From Mucilaginibacter sp. OK268 (lineage in GTDB: Bacteria; Bacteroidota; Bacteroidia; Sphingobacteriales; Sphingobacteriaceae), in the NCBI RefSeq assembly GCF_900103125.1, contig NZ_FNJV01000008.1, positions 124,001 through 188,000 of the forward strand: a DNA stretch of 64,000 bases, given 5' to 3'. Shown piece after piece: positions 1 through 9,283 of this stretch. Below the pieces are notes generated by a model, which saw only the letters and a list, made by a program, of their open reading frames with translations, ran no database searches and was not told where the DNA came from. Position 1 is the stretch's first letter, and every line of letters begins with the position of its first letter. The translations under genes and the position numbers were made by a program.

Positions 1-1284
1 GAGGAATATTCATCCAAACTATCGGGCACACAGCAGGACCATTATTTTTATCCATCCGTTGGTCTCGGTTTTATATTTACCGAGCTGCCGGGCTTAAAGG
101 ATAACCCCATATTATCATTCGGTAAAATAAGGGCATCCTATGCCGAAGTGGGTAAAGACCCTACGGCTCCATACAAAATACGATCGACCCTGTTACAGCA
201 AACCACTACAGGCGGCGGCTTTGCCTATGACGTTACCGGCAACAACCCCAACCTAAGGCCCGAGCGCGATAAAGAGCTTGATCTGGGTGCCGAATTTCAG
301 TTTTTTAACGGTCGTTTAGGTGCCGATATCAGCTATTACGAAGTAAAGGCAACCAACCAGATCTTTAATCCCCGCATCAGCTATGCATCAGGGTACATAC
401 TGGAATACATTAATGGTGGCGAAGTAAAAAACCACGGTTTTGAAGTATCCTTAACCGGCGCGCCTGTTAAATCAAAAAACTTTAACTGGGATGTATTATT
501 AAACTTTACCGCGGCCCGCGGCAAAGTAGTGAGCCTGGGTGGCTTGCCGGAGTATTATAACTCCGATACCTGGATCTACTCCAACGTGCGTTCAAGCATT
601 TTTCCGGGCAGCAGCACTACCAATATCGCGGCCTATGGTTATGCCCGCAATAAGGCCGGCCAGATCCTGATCGATCCAACCAGTGGTATCCCTATCAGTA
701 ACGTAACTTTTGGTGTAGGGGGCGACAAACAGCCAAAATTCAGCATAGGTTTGGGTAACCATTTTACTTTTAAAGATTTTGATCTGAACTTCCTGTTCGA
801 TATACGCAAAGGCGGGGATATATTTAATGGCAACGAGCTTTTCATGACACGTTATGGCTTAAGCGCCCGTACGCTGAACCGCATGGCCCCTATTATTGTA
901 CCGGGTGTTTTAAAAGATGGCAACGAAAACTCGGCTAACCCTACCGTTAACAATATCCAGATTACGCCCAATACACAGAATAACTATTATGCCAACGCCG
1001 TTGATGCCGATTTTATTGAGCATAATATTAACTGGGTAAGGTTAAAGGACATCACGTTAAGCTACCGGTTACCGCAATCGTTATTAAAACGTCAAAGCGT
1101 ATTTAAATCGGCTAGTGTGTTTGTAACCGCTACGGATGTATTTATCATCACTAATTATTCCGGGGCAGATCCCGACGTGAACGGCACCAACTCCTCCACT
1201 TTAGGAACAGGCGCTGCCGGCTTTGATTATGGTACCGTACCTACACCGAGGGTAATTTCTTTAGGTTTAAAAGTGAAGTTATAA
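1..1284 (+). CDS. SusC/RagA-family TonB-linked outer-membrane transporter, C-terminal part (5' end outside window)
   Basis: The frame is open from base 1, so this is the last 427 residues of a longer gene. An in-frame GTG at 148 is not a real start, because similarity continues upstream of it. The visible part has the SusC beta-barrel pattern: a FGKIRASYAEVGKD segment, a stretch resembling NPNLRPERDKELDLGAEFQ, alternating aromatic strands, and a C-terminal barrel strand ending in Leu-Lys-Val-Lys-Leu. SusC proteins import oligosaccharides or other large nutrients across the outer membrane with TonB energy, under a SusD lid. The SusD-like gene follows after 12 bases, as in a susCD operon. The substrate cannot be inferred because the plug and any upstream genes are missing. 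Confidence 0.95.
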   Translation, partial: EEYSSKLSGTQQDHYFYPSVGLGFIFTELPGLKDNPILSFGKIRASYAEVGKDPTAPYKIRSTLLQQTTTGGGFAYDVTGNNPNLRPERDKELDLGAEFQFFNGRLGADISYYEVKATNQIFNPRISYASGYILEYINGGEVKNHGFEVSLTGAPVKSKNFNWDVLLNFTAARGKVVSLGGLPEYYNSDTWIYSNVRSSIFPGSSTTNIAAYGYARNKAGQILIDPTSGIPISNVTFGVGGDKQPKFSIGLGNHFTFKDFDLNFLFDIRKGGDIFNGNELFMTRYGLSARTLNRMAPIIVPGVLKDGNENSANPTVNNIQITPNTQNNYYANAVDADFIEHNINWVRLKDITLSYRLPQSLLKRQSVFKSASVFVTATDVFIITNYSGADPDVNGTNSSTLGTGAAGFDYGTVPTPRVISLGLKVKL

Positions 1285-1296
1285 AAAGAAGACAAC

Positions 1297-2883
1297 ATGA
1301 AAAGTTTTAAATATTCCATATTGACAATGCTTGTGCTGTTTTCGGCAAGCAGTTGTAAAAAATATATAGATGTAAATACCAACCCCAACGCACCGGTCAC
1401 GGCTGATGCATCGGCCCTGTTGCCGCCTATACAGGCGGGTATGGCACGCGGTGTTTGGTACGATAGCCGTTATATAGGCCAGTATGCCCAGGTATGGGGA
1501 TCGGCTACGGCCAACAATGTTTGGGACGAAGAAGGTTATCTGCCAGCGTCTGACTCCAACGGCGAAATGTGGCGCACGGTTTATTTTAGCCTGGGGCAAA
1601 ACATCACCCTGTTATGGCAGGATGCTATCCCCAAAAAGAAATGGGATTATGTGGCCGTGGGCTACGCGCTGCGGGCATGGGGCTTCCAGACCGGCGGCGA
1701 TCTGTATGATCATATGATCGTGAAAGAAGCCTTTGACCCTACACGCCTCACCTTTGATTATGATGATGGTTCTGTTGTTTACGCCGAAGTGGTAAAAGAT
1801 TGCCAGCTGGCCTTAAATTACATGAACCTGGCCATTAAAACCGATAACCAGACCATATCGCCAACACTGGCCAAAGGCGATTATATGTACTACGGCGATC
1901 GCAGCAAATGGATCAAATTCATTTATGCGATACTGGCTCAGAACGCGCTGCATCTAAGCAACAAAGCCTCATTTAATGCCGATAACGTAAAGAAATATGC
2001 CGACAGCTCGTTCGTGAGCAATGCGGATAATGCCAGCGTAGAGTGTAAAGGTTCACAATCTGGCGATTCCAACTTCTGGGGACCATCAAGGGGTAATATT
2101 GGCCCGTACAAACAATCAGACTTTATAGTTCGCTTGTTGGATGGCCGTATTTTTACCGGCTCTACCACACAGGATACTACTTTGGATCCGCGTATTAAAC
2201 AATTGATATCGCAAAGCAAGGATAAAGTATACCGTGGCGTTATCGGCACCAATGGCGACCCTAACGCCTCAGATGCCACTACCCTTATACCCTATTTATT
2301 TGGTAATGGTGTAACCAGTTATCCTACTACCGCCCCTTATGCACAACGCTATATCTATAATGATAATTCACGCGGCGTATTAATGACCTACGGCGAAGTA
2401 CAATTCTTCAAAGCCGAAGCCTTATACAAAAAAGGTGATCTGGCCGGTGCATATGCGGCCTACATCAATGGGGTTAATGCCAGTTTGGATTTTGTAAGTA
2501 ATCCGCCGCAAGCCGCATCACTTACCGGTAACCAAAAATTCATATCCTCAGCCGCCATAGCTGCTTATATGAGCGGGCCATGTGTTAAGCAAAGCGCCTC
2601 TACCTTGACCCTGGCCGATATCATGCAGCAAAAATTCATCTCGCTGTTTGTATGGGGATCACTGGAAGCCTGGGCCGATGAGCGCAGATATAATTACGAT
2701 ACCAACATTTTCCAGGGCTTTAGTAAACCGGGCACACTTTACCCTGATAACGGGGGCAAGCAGGTTTATGTGGTACGGCCGCGCTATAACTCAGAGTATA
2801 TCTGGAACGTGCCAGCCCTCAAGAGTTTTGGCGCCCTTGACCCGGACTATCATACTAAAAAGCCATGGTTTATTTTACCTTAA
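1297..2883 (+). CDS. SusD/RagB-like nutrient-binding lipoprotein (SusD-like_2 type)
   Basis: This is a 528-residue lipoprotein partner of the preceding SusC. The N-terminus has a lysine, a hydrophobic stretch and a lipobox ending SASSC at about residues 17-21, followed by Lys-Lys-Tyr. The next segment (VNTNPNAPVTADASALLPP) is typical of the SusD-like_2 subgroup, which sits on the cell surface and binds the nutrient over the SusC barrel. Helical tetratricopeptide-like segments lie in the middle, and a 'YGEVQFFKAEALYKKGD' region matches the conserved SusD helix. The C-terminal W..RR.NYDT pattern is also typical. It is 12 bases from susC and 20 bases from the next gene, so one transcript is expected. 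The ligand is unknown. Confidence 0.93.
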   Translation: MKSFKYSILTMLVLFSASSCKKYIDVNTNPNAPVTADASALLPPIQAGMARGVWYDSRYIGQYAQVWGSATANNVWDEEGYLPASDSNGEMWRTVYFSLGQNITLLWQDAIPKKKWDYVAVGYALRAWGFQTGGDLYDHMIVKEAFDPTRLTFDYDDGSVVYAEVVKDCQLALNYMNLAIKTDNQTISPTLAKGDYMYYGDRSKWIKFIYAILAQNALHLSNKASFNADNVKKYADSSFVSNADNASVECKGSQSGDSNFWGPSRGNIGPYKQSDFIVRLLDGRIFTGSTTQDTTLDPRIKQLISQSKDKVYRGVIGTNGDPNASDATTLIPYLFGNGVTSYPTTAPYAQRYIYNDNSRGVLMTYGEVQFFKAEALYKKGDLAGAYAAYINGVNASLDFVSNPPQAASLTGNQKFISSAAIAAYMSGPCVKQSASTLTLADIMQQKFISLFVWGSLEAWADERRYNYDTNIFQGFSKPGTLYPDNGGKQVYVVRPRYNSEYIWNVPALKSFGALDPDYHTKKPWFILP

Positions 2884-2903
2884 TTATTTCAAAAAAAGAC
2901 ATT

Positions 2904-3848
2904 ATGAAAAGGAACTTTTATATCATTACATGCCTGTTTTTGATCATGATCACAGGTTGTAAAAAAAATACCATCACCCAGATATCCCAACCGGCAACGG
3001 GTGCACAACTGAGGTTTATACAAGCTATCCCCGGCCTGCCCGCTGTTGACGAGTATGTGAACGACAAAAAGATAAGTCCGCAGCAAAACGTGGGGTTAAC
3101 AGATAATTTAAAACCTACATCGATCATTACGGGTATCACTTACCCGGCGGCTTTTAACACTGCCACGCAATATGGTGGTCTTTACCCGGGCGGTACATCG
3201 GTTAATTATGCATTGGTGGCCTCGGGCAATGCAACCATTAAAATTGCAACTTCGACCCCGGTACCCGCATTGGTGAGCCCTCAAACCGCAGCACCCAACA
3301 CAACCGTTGTGAGCCTCACCTCATCGCTTGCCGAACGGGGTACTTATTCCTTGTTTACCATCGGCTATCCGGATAAACCAGGTTCCATATTTGTGGAGGA
3401 TAAGTTCCCTACTGCCGATATGACCAAGATCTACGTGCGATTTGGCAATTTTATACCCAACAGCCCGGCACTTGATGTAACAGGCGTTTACACTGCCGCA
3501 GGTGCTACTACGGCCACTACATTAACACCCTTTACCAGCATTACGGCAAACACATTAACCGATTTTTTACCCATAGATGCTAATGCCGTAGGCACTACCG
3601 GGTACACCTTCCAGCTGTACCTGGCAGGCACAAGCACCAAGGTTGGCGCTGTTACCAAAGCCATCAACATGGCACCGGGCAGGTACTATACCATTATGGC
3701 CAATGGCTTGTATGCAGATTATGTGGTTGGTACTACCGGCATTACCTTAAAGGCCACTGCCAGGCCAACCAAACCAACTGATCCTAACAGCCTGTTACCC
3801 GAAATATATTTTAACCCGCCGGGCATCAGTTATTTTACCACCAAATAA
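2904..3848 (+). CDS. DUF4397-domain lipoprotein
   Basis: The start is set at ATG 2904 (314 residues); an earlier in-frame codon at 2865 would put 13 extra residues ahead of the signal peptide and lies inside the SusD gene. The signal ends in a lipobox ITGC at about residue 19, followed by three lysines. The body has two similar repeats, each beginning with an ARLRF/IYVRFGNF-like strand followed by Pro/Ala-rich beta segments, which is the layout of DUF4397 proteins. These are surface beta-sandwich lipoproteins often placed after susCD. Function is unknown; a role beside the SusCD pair is inferred from operon position. A clear terminator follows at 3864. Confidence 0.85.
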   Translation: MKRNFYIITCLFLIMITGCKKNTITQISQPATGAQLRFIQAIPGLPAVDEYVNDKKISPQQNVGLTDNLKPTSIITGITYPAAFNTATQYGGLYPGGTSVNYALVASGNATIKIATSTPVPALVSPQTAAPNTTVVSLTSSLAERGTYSLFTIGYPDKPGSIFVEDKFPTADMTKIYVRFGNFIPNSPALDVTGVYTAAGATTATTLTPFTSITANTLTDFLPIDANAVGTTGYTFQLYLAGTSTKVGAVTKAINMAPGRYYTIMANGLYADYVVGTTGITLKATARPTKPTDPNSLLPEIYFNPPGISYFTTK

Positions 3849-3863
3849 GGCTATCGATCTATC

Positions 3864-3892
3864 AAAAGCCCCGAATATTTCGGGGCTTTTTT
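3864..3892 (+). terminator. Rho-independent terminator of the susCD-DUF4397 operon
   Basis: A perfect stem (AAAAGCCCCGA / TCGGGGCTTTT) with a short loop and a run of T residues lies 15 bases after the DUF4397 stop codon. Confidence 0.9.
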
Positions 3893-3926
3893 GTTATTAG
3901 GATGACAAGGCTTTTTTTAACCCTGG

Positions 3927-3934
3927 TATATTTG
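3927..3934 (+). promoter_or_regulatory. Bacteroidota -7 promoter element (TATATTTG) for the DUF2461 gene
   Basis: TATATTTG fits the Bacteroidota -7 consensus TAnnTTTG and lies 37 bases before the DUF2461 start. No TTG was found at the usual 19-20 base spacing, so the call rests on the -7 box and position only. Confidence 0.5.
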
Positions 3935-3971
3935 CATCGGGTTTCTTAATTTTCAAACGTCGCAATATCCT

Positions 3972-4664
3972 ATGAAACAACTACCACAGATACCTCAATC
4001 GAGCTTTGATTTTTTAAACGCGTTGAAACAGAACAACAACAGGGAGTGGTTCAACCTGCATAAAGCCCAGTTTGAAAAAGAGCAAGGCCACCTGCAGATT
4101 TTTGCCGAAGCCTTGTTGCAGAAAATGAACATGCATGATCTGATAGAAACCGTTTCCGGCAAAAAGAGTCTTTATCGTATTTACAGGGATACCCGCTTTT
4201 CCTCCGATAAAACGCCTTACAAAATACACTGGCCAGGTAGTTTTAAACGTGCCACCAAATACCGCCGGGGCGGGTATTATTTTCATATTGAACCGGGTAA
4301 CAGCTTTATTGGTGGTGGTTTCTGGGGACCAAATCCGCAGGATCTGAAACTGATCAGGGAAGACATAGCCTTTGATGCCACCCCGCTCAGAAATATATTG
4401 AATGACCCCACATTTATTTCGGTATTTGAAACGTTGAAAGGCGAGCAATTAAAAACAACTCCTAAAGGTTTTGATGCCGGTCATGAGGCTATTGACCTGT
4501 TACGGTATAAACAATTCCTGCTGATGAAACGCTTTACAGATGCCGAAGTTTTAGACCCTCTTTTTGTTGACCAGGTAAACAGCACATTTAAAAACATGCG
4601 CCCCTTTCTGGATTACATGAGCGAAGTTCTTTCTACCGATGTGAATGGGTTGGCGATTTACTAA
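3972..4664 (+). CDS. DUF2461-family protein
   Basis: This 230-residue cytoplasmic protein has no signal peptide. It starts with the family signature: a Phe-x-Phe-Leu segment followed by N-N-N-R-E-W-F (about residues 21-27), then a helix, then a Y-R-I-Y-R-D-T-R-F-S-x-D-K-T-P-Y-K motif (about residues 67-83) and the GGGYYFHIEPGNSFIGGG core. These mark the DUF2461/TIGR02453 family, which is widespread and has no established biochemical role. Length is normal for the family. It is a single gene between a terminator and an unrelated lipoprotein gene, with its own likely promoter at 3927. Confidence 0.88.
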   Translation: MKQLPQIPQSSFDFLNALKQNNNREWFNLHKAQFEKEQGHLQIFAEALLQKMNMHDLIETVSGKKSLYRIYRDTRFSSDKTPYKIHWPGSFKRATKYRRGGYYFHIEPGNSFIGGGFWGPNPQDLKLIREDIAFDATPLRNILNDPTFISVFETLKGEQLKTTPKGFDAGHEAIDLLRYKQFLLMKRFTDAEVLDPLFVDQVNSTFKNMRPFLDYMSEVLSTDVNGLAIY

Positions 4665-4846
4665 TTCAGCCGGATACCCTTTTAATCCCCTTCTTTAAAT
4701 CCATAATTCACAAGAGTTTATCGGGTTTATAATATTGCCCCTATTACTTCAGGATTTTACCCCTTGTTTTTTCTCAAAGTGGCGAGCTTTGTTATGATCA
4801 GTGCCCAAGACTGTTCGCAACCGATTATTTAACCAAAACCATCAAA

Positions 4847-6892
4847 ATGAGAAAAGCATTCATCTTATTGCCTATACTGGCAATAGCACTATTTGCATCC
4901 TGCAACAAATCTATCAACCGGGTACCTACCGACACCGGCGCTTCAAAAAACCTGGCGAAGAACACCCATTCAATCGGCACAACGTATTATGTAGACCCGG
5001 CGGGTAACGACAGTAACAATGGGCAAAGCACAGCCACCGCATGGCAAAGCCTCAGCAAAGTAAATACCCAAACCTTTTTACCCGGCGACCAGATCCTGTT
5101 TAAAGCCGGGGGTAGCTGGAGCGGACAGCTTTTGCCAAAAGGATCGGGCAGTTCCGGGAGCCCTATTGTTATTGATATGTACGGGACAGGTAGCAAACCA
5201 GTAATTAATGGCTCGGGTGCCGATACAACCGGGGCAGTTAAATTAATAGGTCAATCTTACTGGCAAATAAAAAATTTAGAGGTTACCAACAAACAGACAG
5301 CGGGTGGTACATCCAGGTTATATGGCATTCATATTAAGACTGCTACTTCTACCGCTTTTACCAATGTACAAATTTTGAATTGTTTTGTGCATGATGTCAA
5401 CTCTTACACCACTGAATCTAATACAACCCTGTTTAACAAAGGAACAGGAGGAATAATAGTTGGAGGGAATAATAGCGAGGTACTCATAAAAGGTTGTCAC
5501 GTAAAAGATGTAACTGTAGAGGGTATCAGGAATACAGGTGGAACCTGCTCTCACATCCTCATCGATAGCAATTTGATAGAGAATGTTTATGGCGACGGTA
5601 TTGTATTAAACGGGGTCAATACCAATTCGGCCATTACCAGGAACATTGGCAGGAATTTATGCTATAATACAAACACCTACAACTATGCGGGTATGTGGAC
5701 ATCTAATAGCGTGGGAACCTTAGTGGCACACAACGAAATATCTGGCATTACAGGTGGCGGTGCAAATGATGGTGAGCCTTTTGACGCAGACCTGGGCGTT
5801 AACGGCGACATTTTTGAATACAATTATACGCACGACAACAAAAGGGGCTTTATGCTGTTTATGCACGGCATTAGCAATGTAACAGTACGTTATAATATTA
5901 GTGTAAATGATGTAGGAGACGGAATTAGATTATTTTTCTACGACCCCGGAAGTCATACCAATATTAAAATTTACAACAACACGTTTTTTATAACTGGGAA
6001 TGTTGCACAATTATTTTATAACGATTTTAACAACACCAGTAATACTACCGAGTTTAGTAACAACATTGTTTATTGCACAGGCACAGTAGCCAAGTTTTCA
6101 CAAAACGGCACAAGCGCTAACTGCCTTTTCCGTAACAACTGTTTTTATCCGCAATCCATGACATCTGTTAACGGTCCGGCAACGGGAACAATGTCAGGGA
6201 GCGTGTATTCAGATCCCCAATTTGTAAGCGCTGCTTCCGGTGCTACCACCAACTTTAACCTGCAATCAACTTCACCTTGTATTAACATGGGAACAGTTAT
6301 GGGGAGCAATGGAGGTATTGATTTTTATGGCACTGCTTTACCTGCCGGCGCGCCGGATATCGGTTTTTACCAGCATATCTCCACCGGGACAACAAGTATA
6401 CTGAATGCCACCGCCGATGCTTACGTACGGGATGGTAGCTATGCCACCACAAACTATGGCACTTTAACTTATACTGTAGTTAAATCAGATGCTGTAGGTT
6501 ACGCCCGGAAAGCCTATGAGAAATTTGATCTCAGTTCGGTACCCGCATCAAGCGTGCAGGCTGCCACGCTTAGTTTATATGTAAACGGTGTAAATACAGC
6601 ACCTACCCGTACCATTTCGGTATATACGACACAAACCGAAAACTGGGGCGAAACATCCATCAATTGGAACAATGCCCCAACAGATACTACTTATGTAGGG
6701 CAAATAGTGGTAACCGGCGTTGGCACCTATGCCCTGGATATTAAGAACGTCATCAATACACAATTGGGAAACTCAGATCATATCGTCTCGTTCTTATTGA
6801 AAAACAACGGTGCCAATAGCTCAACCAATGATATCACCCTTAACAGCCGGGAGGCCACGAGCAATCAACCCACATTAACGGTTACCTATTGA
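4847..6892 (+). CDS. Surface lipoprotein: right-handed beta-helix (pectate-lyase-like) plus C-terminal DNRLRE/CBM96 domain
   Basis: This is a 681-residue lipoprotein with lipobox LFASC (Cys at about 19). After a linker, the segment starting TYYVDPAGNDSNNG (about residues 46-60) is the classic entry to a parallel beta-helix. It is followed by many N-rich turns, repeated 'I.NC.VHDV' and 'NNTF' rungs to about residue 500. The C-terminal 160 residues, from 'TADAYVRDGSYATTNYGT', match the DNRLRE domain (CBM96), which binds polysaccharides such as alginate or otherwise extends surface proteins. Polysaccharide lyase or epimerase activity on uronate polymers is possible, but the catalytic residues cannot be assigned from sequence alone. 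It appears to be monocistronic. Confidence 0.85.
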   Translation: MRKAFILLPILAIALFASCNKSINRVPTDTGASKNLAKNTHSIGTTYYVDPAGNDSNNGQSTATAWQSLSKVNTQTFLPGDQILFKAGGSWSGQLLPKGSGSSGSPIVIDMYGTGSKPVINGSGADTTGAVKLIGQSYWQIKNLEVTNKQTAGGTSRLYGIHIKTATSTAFTNVQILNCFVHDVNSYTTESNTTLFNKGTGGIIVGGNNSEVLIKGCHVKDVTVEGIRNTGGTCSHILIDSNLIENVYGDGIVLNGVNTNSAITRNIGRNLCYNTNTYNYAGMWTSNSVGTLVAHNEISGITGGGANDGEPFDADLGVNGDIFEYNYTHDNKRGFMLFMHGISNVTVRYNISVNDVGDGIRLFFYDPGSHTNIKIYNNTFFITGNVAQLFYNDFNNTSNTTEFSNNIVYCTGTVAKFSQNGTSANCLFRNNCFYPQSMTSVNGPATGTMSGSVYSDPQFVSAASGATTNFNLQSTSPCINMGTVMGSNGGIDFYGTALPAGAPDIGFYQHISTGTTSILNATADAYVRDGSYATTNYGTLTYTVVKSDAVGYARKAYEKFDLSSVPASSVQAATLSLYVNGVNTAPTRTISVYTTQTENWGETSINWNNAPTDTTYVGQIVVTGVGTYALDIKNVINTQLGNSDHIVSFLLKNNGANSSTNDITLNSREATSNQPTLTVTY

Positions 6893-6893
6893 C

Positions 6894-6925
6894 AAAAAGT
6901 GGGTTTACATGGTTTACACTTTTTT
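6894..6925. repeat. GGTTTACA double half-site flanked by AAAAAGTG/CACTTTTT
   Basis: The dyad AAAAAGTG ... CACTTTTT begins one base after the stop codon and encloses two tandem GGTTTACA units. The last 24 bases recur at 27251-27274 in front of the Crp/Fnr gene. It could act as a terminator hairpin here, or be a dispersed regulatory or repeat element. Confidence 0.6.
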
Positions 6926-7089
6926 CGACCCAAATCCACATATATAATTGATAATCAAATAATTATATCATTTTTACAGGATAATACAATGAATTTATGT
7001 TAACCGACTTTCGTCTCTTCAAGGCCTCCTGAAAGAGTAATAGCCCATGAGTAAACATAGCACATCAATGATATCACAAAAAGCGGGGC

Positions 7090-7163
7090 TGTCACCCTGA
7101 GCCCCGTCGAAGGGTAGAGCGCAAAGGCCTGCCCACCATGCTTCGACGGTGCTCAGCATGACA
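7090..7163. repeat. Dispersed palindromic repeat, family A (TGTCA...TGACA)
   Basis: The ends TGTCACCCTGAGC and GCTCAGCATGACA are inverted, with inner arms CGTCGAAG/CTTCGACG. A second copy with the same layout, including the shared inner string GCCCACCAT.CTTCGAC, lies at 56665-56736. It looks like a REP-type intergenic repeat. Confidence 0.8.
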
Positions 7164-7223
7164 TCCTTTTTTAGCGAATGTTTACTCAGGGCTACTCCCG
7201 AAAAGGACATCATAACACATATT

Positions 7224-7262
7224 AAAAATACCCGGGAACAATTGTCCCCGGGTATTTTTTTT
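7224..7262 (+). terminator. Strong hairpin terminator
   Basis: The stem AAAAATACCCGGG / CCCGGGTATTTTT is followed by more T residues. It is 330 bases from the nearest upstream stop codon, so it probably backs up termination after the beta-helix gene or insulates the hydrolase pair. Confidence 0.8.
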
Positions 7263-7390
7263 GGACAAGCCGGCGGATTGGCGCAGATATAAAACTGATG
7301 AGCATTATCATCTTACCATCATAAAGCTTAAATTAGATAACAATTTTTTAAGCTACCCGTCTCTCCTATACATCATATTTAATAACCTCT

Positions 7391-8203
7391 ATGAAAACCT
7401 CCATCAAACTCGGCATAGCAGCCTTAGCCTTTAGCATATTTTCAGGTTCAATTTCAAATGCTTATACCATCAATAAATCGACCATTGCACCTCCATCCAT
7501 CAGCAATAGCCCAAACATCAAAAACATAGTTCTTGTACATGGCGCCTTTGTAGATGGATCGGGGTGGAAACCTGTTTATAATATACTGGTTAAAAAAGGC
7601 TATCACGTAACCGTTGTGCAACAGCCCTTAACTACATTTGAGGGCGACGTTGCTGCCGTTAAAAGAATTATCGCCCAGCAAAACGGACCTTGTATTTTAG
7701 TGGCTCACAGTTATGGCGGTGCCATTATTACCACAGCAGGGAATGATCCTAAGGTTGCAGGATTGGTATACATTGCCGCTCATGCTCCTGATAATGGCGA
7801 AAGTGAAGCTGGCAACGGAAAGCTTTATCCATCGGCCTATAAATCACTTCAAAAGGGCGCGGATGGCTTTGATTATATCGATCCATCTAAGTTTTACGCT
7901 GATTTTTCTGCAGATCTTCCAAAAGAACAAGCGGAGTTCATGGCCAACTCACAGATGCCTACTGCCGACATTGTGTTTCATGCCATTATAGCAAACCCTG
8001 CCTGGAAAGTAAAACCAAGCTGGTATATGGTAGCCAAATCCGACAGGATCATCAATCCCGACCTGGAACGGATGTATGCTAAACGGGCCCATAGCCACAC
8101 GGTTGAGATAGCAGGCGCCAGTCACTCCGTATTTGAATCTCACCCCCAGGATGTAGCCAAATTAATTATTGAGGCCGCCACGCAATCCGCTAAAAAGAAA
8201 TAA
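7391..8203 (+). CDS. Exported alpha/beta hydrolase (EstC/salicylate-esterase-like)
   Basis: This is a 270-residue protein with an N-terminal signal peptide (about residues 1-24, cleavage near SNAYT). The fold markers are the oxyanion strand NIVLVHGAFVDGSGW (about 45-59), the nucleophile elbow AHSYGG with Ser107, and a C-terminal His in GASHSVF (about 245). The 'HGAFVDGSGW ... VQQPL' pattern is that of small esterases related to plant methyl-salicylate esterases and bacterial EstC. It would act in the periplasm on an unidentified ester. The next gene starts 18 bases later and is also an exported hydrolase, so the two probably form an operon. Confidence 0.87.
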   Translation: MKTSIKLGIAALAFSIFSGSISNAYTINKSTIAPPSISNSPNIKNIVLVHGAFVDGSGWKPVYNILVKKGYHVTVVQQPLTTFEGDVAAVKRIIAQQNGPCILVAHSYGGAIITTAGNDPKVAGLVYIAAHAPDNGESEAGNGKLYPSAYKSLQKGADGFDYIDPSKFYADFSADLPKEQAEFMANSQMPTADIVFHAIIANPAWKVKPSWYMVAKSDRIINPDLERMYAKRAHSHTVEIAGASHSVFESHPQDVAKLIIEAATQSAKKK

Positions 8204-8221
8204 TTACCCCATTTTTTAACA

Positions 8222-9172
8222 ATGAATCATCAGATAAAACCCCATATCTCTCTTTTTATCGGTGCTTTTGCTGCAATATTATTGCTGTTTAACAAAAATA
8301 TAGCCGTTGCGCAAAGCGCTGTCCAAACAGAAGAGATCCCGCTTTGGCGGGGTACGCCTCCGGATGGCCCGGGTCCGCAAGGGCCTGAAAATATAAGCGC
8401 GAAGGGTTCCTACACCAACATTTCTGCGCCCAGGTTAATTGTTCACAAGCCAGAGCATCCTAACGGAATAGCCATACTGGTGATCAGCGGTGGCGGCTAC
8501 GCTCATCTGGAAGCCGGGAAAGAAAGCACCCCGGCTGCTAACTGGCTGCAGTCTGAGGGAATTACAGCATTTGAGCTTATCTATCGTTTACCCGGCGAAG
8601 GCTGGGCTAATACCAATGTACCTTTTGAAGACGGGCAACGGGCCATGCGTATCATCAGGAGCCTATCAAAAAAATATGGATATGATCCGCACCGTATCGG
8701 GGTCATGGGCTTTTCGGCAGGTGGTCACCTTGCCGGGATAACGGCAACCACATTTGATCAGCAATTCTATACTCCTGTTGATAAAACTGATCTTGTACCC
8801 GCCCGTCCGGATTTCGCCGCACTGCTTTACCCGGTGATAACCATGCTGCCACCATATGATCATACGCATTCAGAAAAAGAGATTATAGGCAAACACCCCG
8901 ACAGGGAGGCTCAAAAACGCTACTCGGTGCAACTGCATGTTACCCAGAAAACGCCACCTACCTTCCTGGCCCAGGCAGAGGATGATCCTATCTCCAATGT
9001 GCAGAATAGCCGTTTAATGTACACGGCATTACAAGATCATCAGATACCAACCGAAATACACCTCTTCCCCATCGGCGGGCATGGCTGGGGCATGGGCGCG
9101 CCCGGTTCTCCTGAGCAGGAATGGCCAAAATACTTTAAAGCCTGGCTCACAAAAATGAATATCTACCGATAA
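8222..9172 (+). CDS. Exported alpha/beta hydrolase, BD-FAE/acetyl-xylan-esterase-like
   Basis: This is a 316-residue protein with a signal peptide (residues 1-30, cleavage after AVA). The motifs are VISGGGYAHLEAGKE (about 88-101, oxyanion hole of the hormone-sensitive-lipase/BD-FAE type), the nucleophile GFSAGG with Ser165, an Asp in AQAEDDP (about residue 257) and the terminal His of GGHGWG (about residue 289). Such enzymes remove acetyl or feruloyl groups from hemicellulose, so a role in polysaccharide deacetylation is plausible. It is 18 bases downstream of another exported hydrolase. No susCD gene is adjacent, so the substrate is not supported by context. Confidence 0.87.
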   Translation: MNHQIKPHISLFIGAFAAILLLFNKNIAVAQSAVQTEEIPLWRGTPPDGPGPQGPENISAKGSYTNISAPRLIVHKPEHPNGIAILVISGGGYAHLEAGKESTPAANWLQSEGITAFELIYRLPGEGWANTNVPFEDGQRAMRIIRSLSKKYGYDPHRIGVMGFSAGGHLAGITATTFDQQFYTPVDKTDLVPARPDFAALLYPVITMLPPYDHTHSEKEIIGKHPDREAQKRYSVQLHVTQKTPPTFLAQAEDDPISNVQNSRLMYTALQDHQIPTEIHLFPIGGHGWGMGAPGSPEQEWPKYFKAWLTKMNIYR

Positions 9173-9283
9173 CTTGAACGAACGATCAGCAAATCAAAAA
9201 GCTCTGCAACACGCAACGCTTTTATATAAAAAACCGACAAATAAAAATACCCCTATTATTTACGTCCCGGCAAGATCAATCGC

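Larger units (their letters stand above)
6926..7390. other. Intergenic region with dispersed repeat and distal terminator
   Basis: No coding potential was recognised. From left to right it holds AT-rich sequence, one copy of a dispersed palindromic repeat (7090-7163), a strong hairpin terminator (7224-7262) and about 125 bases of leader before the hydrolase gene. Confidence 0.6.

Noticed and set aside
4014..4448. 144-residue minus-strand frame inside the DUF2461 gene
   Set aside because: It is a mirror frame of a conserved coding region, with no domain of its own.
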